Shown in pieces: positions 6,319-6,466 of a stretch of 6,466 nucleotides of DNA (its first letter is position 1; the number at the start of each line of letters is the position of its first letter). The stretch lies in NCBI GenBank assembly GCA_024691145.1, contig JAILNW010000337.1:1-6466 (forward strand), read 5' to 3'. The stretch comes from Lachnospiraceae bacterium. GTDB taxonomy: Bacteria > Bacillota > Clostridia > Lachnospirales > Lachnospiraceae. The position numbers and the translations under genes are program-made. The notes below the pieces were generated by a model. It ran no database searches. It was not told where the DNA came from and saw nothing but the letters and a program-made list of their open reading frames with translations.

Positions 6319-6466
6319 TTACTTTAAAAGTCGAATATCGTTACCAATTACCCTTAACATTGTATATTCTCCAATAAGACGTGAGAATATACGCTCACTG
6401 TAGGAATTATTAAGTTCCTCAAGAGTGTAATTCGTTGAAATAATAACAGAAAGGTTATTTAACAAT
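6319..6466 (-). CDS. dnaC: DnaC/DnaI-like helicase-loader ATPase, C-terminal 48 residues (5' end beyond window)
   Basis: The AAA+ ATPase of this family loads the replicative helicase onto DNA. Translating the minus strand from base 6465 to the TAA at 6321-6319 gives 48 residues. It contains LSVIISTNYTLEELN, then YSERIFSRLIGEYT, then GNDIRLLK and the stop. This is the typical end of chromosomal DnaC/DnaI-like ATP-binding proteins: the beta strand leading to STN, the SERIxSR sensor-type Arg segment, and the final GxDIR. IstB of IS21 elements has a related ATPase, but its C-terminus normally reads differently, and no transposon remnants are nearby. The Walker A and B motifs are outside the window. 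It is oriented like prs, 193 nt upstream of it. The fragment is short but well conserved. Confidence 0.85.
   Translation of the reverse strand, partial: LLNNLSVIISTNYTLEELNNSYSERIFSRLIGEYTMLRVIGNDIRLLK

Noticed and set aside
6319..6466. IstB of an IS21-type transposon
   Set aside because: The C-terminal sequence fits chromosomal DnaC/DnaI-like proteins, and no terminal repeats or transposase remnants are visible.
1..6466. CRISPR array, tRNA, rRNA, phage or defence genes
   Set aside because: No regularly spaced repeats, cloverleaf-like sequences or matching coding motifs were seen on either strand.

Overview
This AT-rich window looks like a chromosomal segment of a starch-using gut or rumen Lachnospiraceae (Bacillota; Butyrivibrio, Roseburia, Coprococcus or Lachnospira type). 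The grounds are base composition, GH13 subfamily 5-like secreted alpha-amylases carrying repeated C-terminal starch-binding modules, and a long divergent PRPP synthetase beside a DnaC/DnaI-type helicase loader. The genus cannot be fixed from the sequence alone.

Left part (1-4877, plus strand): two tandem paralogous alpha-amylase genes. The first is cut by the left edge. It retains most of the catalytic barrel, domain C and two starch-binding modules, and it ends at a clear rho-independent hairpin. The second is complete, starting at ATG 2208. It has an N-terminal signal or anchor segment, a GH13 catalytic domain and three starch-binding modules. It has its own promoter, with an extended -10, bracketed by two perfect palindromes that look like operators, and a roughly 100-nt leader that can fold. 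Both enzymes keep the catalytic Asp/Glu/Asp triad. The proteins are diverged enough to indicate an old duplication, and their linkers differ completely.

Middle (4878-4955): a long hairpin terminator lies between the convergent second amylase and prs genes and can probably work in both directions.

Right part (4956-6466, minus strand): a 389-residue ribose-phosphate pyrophosphokinase with unusual active-site loops and its own sigma-A-type promoter, then the last 48 codons of a DnaC/DnaI-like ATPase. The 193-nt gap between them holds a long AT-rich inverted repeat and the prs promoter.

Functionally, the amylases would open up starch outside the cell, while prs and dnaC are housekeeping nucleotide and replication genes with no evident link to starch. 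I see no phage, transposon, CRISPR or defence system and no clearly novel system. The most interesting points are the palindrome-flanked amylase promoter with its structured leader, the atypical PRPP-synthetase loops, and an Asn-to-Gly change shared by both amylases at the family's usual calcium-ligand position.
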